Below are positions 30,808 through 32,559 of a DNA stretch of 32,559 nucleotides, in pieces. A model generated the notes under the pieces. It did not search any database and was not told the DNA's origin. It saw only the letters and a program-made list of their open reading frames with translations. A program made the translations under genes and the position numbers. This DNA is from Lachnospiraceae bacterium (GTDB taxonomy: Bacteria > Bacillota > Clostridia > Lachnospirales > Lachnospiraceae), in assembly GCA_014804445.1 (NCBI GenBank), contig JAAUZU010000020.1:39968-72526 (forward strand), given 5' to 3'. The stretch's first letter is position 1; each line of letters starts with the position of its first letter.

Positions 30808-32414
30808 TGGATAAAGGGTATCTTCGATTATGTGAAGCGTTTCAATATGTGGATGACGAGTTTCTGGATATTGTGGAGCGGGAGAAAAGAGCCGGGAAAG
30901 AAAAAGTGAAAAAGCCGGTGCGGATGCTTTGGGGCACCGTGGCGGCATGTATCTGTATGCTCATCATATTGCCGGCGGCCGCGCTGGCATACAACTGGTT
31001 TGGGCTGAAGGACCTTCTGCTGCCGGAAAGAGAAAAACAGCCGGATTCCTTTAGCCTGACAGCTTACCGGGAGAGCCCTGCCTATCAGGCGGCCGCCGAG
31101 TGGAAGGCGTTTCTTGCAGAGTATGACGTGGACCGCAGGATTTTGTTTGAAGCAGAAAAGACGGGCTTTACCGTGGAGAACGAGAGCTGGAAGCTGCATG
31201 GTGTCTATTCGCAGGAAATGGGCGAAATGCTGGATGCAATCGCAGAAAGGTACGAACTGCGGCTGCATACGGGCGGAAGGACAATAAAACGCATTCTTTG
31301 GGAGCCCTTGGTTACCGAAAGCTTTTTGGCGGGAAGCAGTACGGAAGACGGTTTCCTCTATGAGGACAGTTCCTTCCTGTTTGCAGGCAGCATAGAGCTT
31401 GCCGGATATGGAAGGGTGAAGTTTGACTTTGTGTATGCCGTAAAGGGAAGCTTCCAGGAAGCGCTGCCGCTTATCGGCGATGTGGCAGAATATCAGGAAC
31501 TGCGCTATGAGACGGCTGGCGGCGAGCCTGTGCTGCTTGCGCTTGGCAGCAGGGAGGCATTGATTCTTGCGGAAGCAGAGCGGTATCTTGCGGTAGTCGC
31601 GATACCCTGCGGAACCGACGACGGCATAACGGAGGAAGTGCTGCAGGCACTTGCTGACAGAATTGATTTCTACACACTGTGGGGGATTCATATGTCGGAG
31701 CTGAGTGTGGGCATCACAAGCGGGGACATGATATCTTTGTCCGGCTATCAGGAAAGTCCGGAGGCAAAAGCGCTTGCAGAATGGCAGGCATTTCGCGCAA
31801 GCTATGATACGGATGGGAAAATATTGTCTGCCATAGGCAATGGCGTGTTTGTAGCGGAAGGCAGGGAGGACTGGGCCCAGTATGGCGGTGTCTATTCTTA
31901 TGAGATGGGGGAGAAACTGGATGAAATTACAGACAAATACGGCTTAAAGCTGCACACGCAGTGTGATGTCATAAACCCGCAGGAGCTGGAATACCGGGTC
32001 GGCGGCAGCTTTTTACGGGATTGCACGATGTACTGGGGCTATATCTACGAGAACGGAACTTTTCATACGGAATGCGATGCCGAACTGGAAGGCTGTGGGC
32101 TGACGGATTTTCAGTTCGATCGGAGTGTAAAGGGAACCTTTGAAGAGGCATATTTAAACATCGGGCGGGTGGAAGAGTATACAGAATGGCAGTACGTATC
32201 AGCCGGCGGAGAGACGGTGCTGCTTGCAATAAGCCCTGTCAAGGCACTGATTTTTGCGGACTTTGAGGAGTGTTTTATTACGGTAAATGTGCTGCTTGGA
32301 AGTGATGATGGCATGACGGAAGAAGACCTGCAGGAGCTGGCGGACAGAATCGACTTCGGCGTGTTGAAGGATGTGCAGGTTCCGGATATGAGAGGGGATT
32401 CTGAGGTGGAATGA
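30807..32414 (+). CDS. Putative anti-sigma factor / membrane sensor with duplicated extracytoplasmic domain
   Basis: A 535-residue protein: about 40 cytoplasmic residues (LRLCEAFQYVDDEFLDIVER, charged KRAGKEKVKK), one membrane helix (LWGTVAACICMLIILPAAAL, about 41-65), and a large extracytoplasmic part made of two tandem copies of about 215 residues (about 78-290 and 303-525). Paired motifs are DSFSLTAYRESP and DMISLSGYQESP, GVYSQEMGEMLD and GVYSYEMGEKLD, EEVLQALADRIDF and EEDLQELADRIDF. No known domain name. Its place after a sigma gene and its topology suggest an anti-sigma role. The start overlaps the sigma stop; GTG 30804 is a possible alternative. It ends at repeat D. Confidence 0.78.
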   Translation: MDKGYLRLCEAFQYVDDEFLDIVEREKRAGKEKVKKPVRMLWGTVAACICMLIILPAAALAYNWFGLKDLLLPEREKQPDSFSLTAYRESPAYQAAAEWKAFLAEYDVDRRILFEAEKTGFTVENESWKLHGVYSQEMGEMLDAIAERYELRLHTGGRTIKRILWEPLVTESFLAGSSTEDGFLYEDSSFLFAGSIELAGYGRVKFDFVYAVKGSFQEALPLIGDVAEYQELRYETAGGEPVLLALGSREALILAEAERYLAVVAIPCGTDDGITEEVLQALADRIDFYTLWGIHMSELSVGITSGDMISLSGYQESPEAKALAEWQAFRASYDTDGKILSAIGNGVFVAEGREDWAQYGGVYSYEMGEKLDEITDKYGLKLHTQCDVINPQELEYRVGGSFLRDCTMYWGYIYENGTFHTECDAELEGCGLTDFQFDRSVKGTFEEAYLNIGRVEEYTEWQYVSAGGETVLLAISPVKALIFADFEECFITVNVLLGSDDGMTEEDLQELADRIDFGVLKDVQVPDMRGDSEVE

Positions 32415-32559
32415 TGCCGTTGTCATTGTGTACATGGTATATTCCAACGCAGACTCGCTCTCGCTCCGAGCTTACCGTAGCGGTACGTAAGCTGCCAAAA
32501 TACGGCAGCTAAGTACCGACGGTAAGCAAGGGTCTGCTTATGGAATATACCATGTGCAC
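32413..32559 (+). repeat. Palindromic element D (copy 2 of the 147-bp repeat)
   Basis: Matches element C at 15309-15455 over 147 bases with two differences: T at 15313 is C at 32417, and the box starts TCGCTC rather than GCGCTC. Arms, box, inner stem and apical loop are otherwise the same. It begins at the stop codon of the preceding gene and reaches the last base of the window, so its right flank is unseen. Confidence 0.9.

Noticed and set aside
1..32559. tRNA or rRNA genes.
   Set aside because: No cloverleaf-like arms with a GTTCRANYC box or rRNA signature were found by reading; a tRNAscan run would be needed to be certain.

Overview
The window looks like a Lachnospiraceae-type Clostridia (low-to-moderate GC Firmicutes) chromosome. 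Reasons: the rimP-nusA-rnpM-ylxQ-infB-rbfA-nrnA-truB-ribF order, strong AGGAGG-type ribosome binding sites, a Bce-type two-component/ABC module, a CmpB-like membrane protein, and a UCN-type ECF sigma factor overlapping its membrane partner. This taxonomy is inferred from gene content only. No rRNA, tRNA, transposase or CRISPR was seen.

Layout. 1-1868: tail of one gene, then two lipoproteins, the second with an LprI-like C-terminal domain. 1917-3587 (minus): HD protein and mnmA. 3710-5436: divergent Rrf2 regulator and PatB/MalY C-S lyase sharing a 100-bp promoter region. 5464-7532 (minus): pyrB-pyrI and a nitroreductase. 7533-8212: a 680-bp gene-free stretch with two large palindromic elements (A and B). 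8213-9107: PH-like protein and a convergent CmpB-like membrane protein. 9144-13391: folate operon folC-folE-HD-folP-folBK. 13423-18493: Bce-like response regulator, intramembrane-sensing kinase, ABC ATPase and FtsX permease, with a roughly 480-bp gap between kinase and ATPase holding a BceR-type box, palindromic element C and a 150-bp imperfect hairpin. 18644-19981: DUF3592-like membrane protein. 19998-20372: a compact cassette that reads as a type I toxin-antitoxin locus (31-aa hydrophobic peptide, convergent antisense RNA, shared terminator). 20416-30118: translation/transcription operon rimP to ribF, interrupted by two tandem homologous RNA-like hairpins between infB and rbfA and by an AadA-like nucleotidyltransferase between truB and ribF. 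30259-32414: ECF sigma factor and a putative anti-sigma/sensor with a duplicated extracytoplasmic domain. 32413-32559: element D, a near-identical copy of C, ending at the last base of the window.

Most interesting. (1) Elements A-D are a family of about 130-147 bp palindromes. Their arms differ in sequence yet stay self-complementary, and each carries an unpaired GCGCTYTCGCTC box at the same place, between outer and inner stem; the inner stem of A and B shows compensatory changes around a conserved apical sequence. (2) The two hairpins at 25947-26071 have identical architecture (same internal loop, bulge and loop size) with many compensatory base changes. I know no named family for either, and a database search was not possible. 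(3) The toxin-antitoxin cassette has clear opposing promoters and par-like repeats.

How the genes work together. The folate operon makes tetrahydrofolate precursors from GTP; its embedded HD protein is a candidate for a missing dephosphorylation step. The Bce-like module would sense and resist a peptide or cell-wall-targeting antibiotic. The rimP-infB-rbfA group serves ribosome maturation, transcription elongation and translation initiation.
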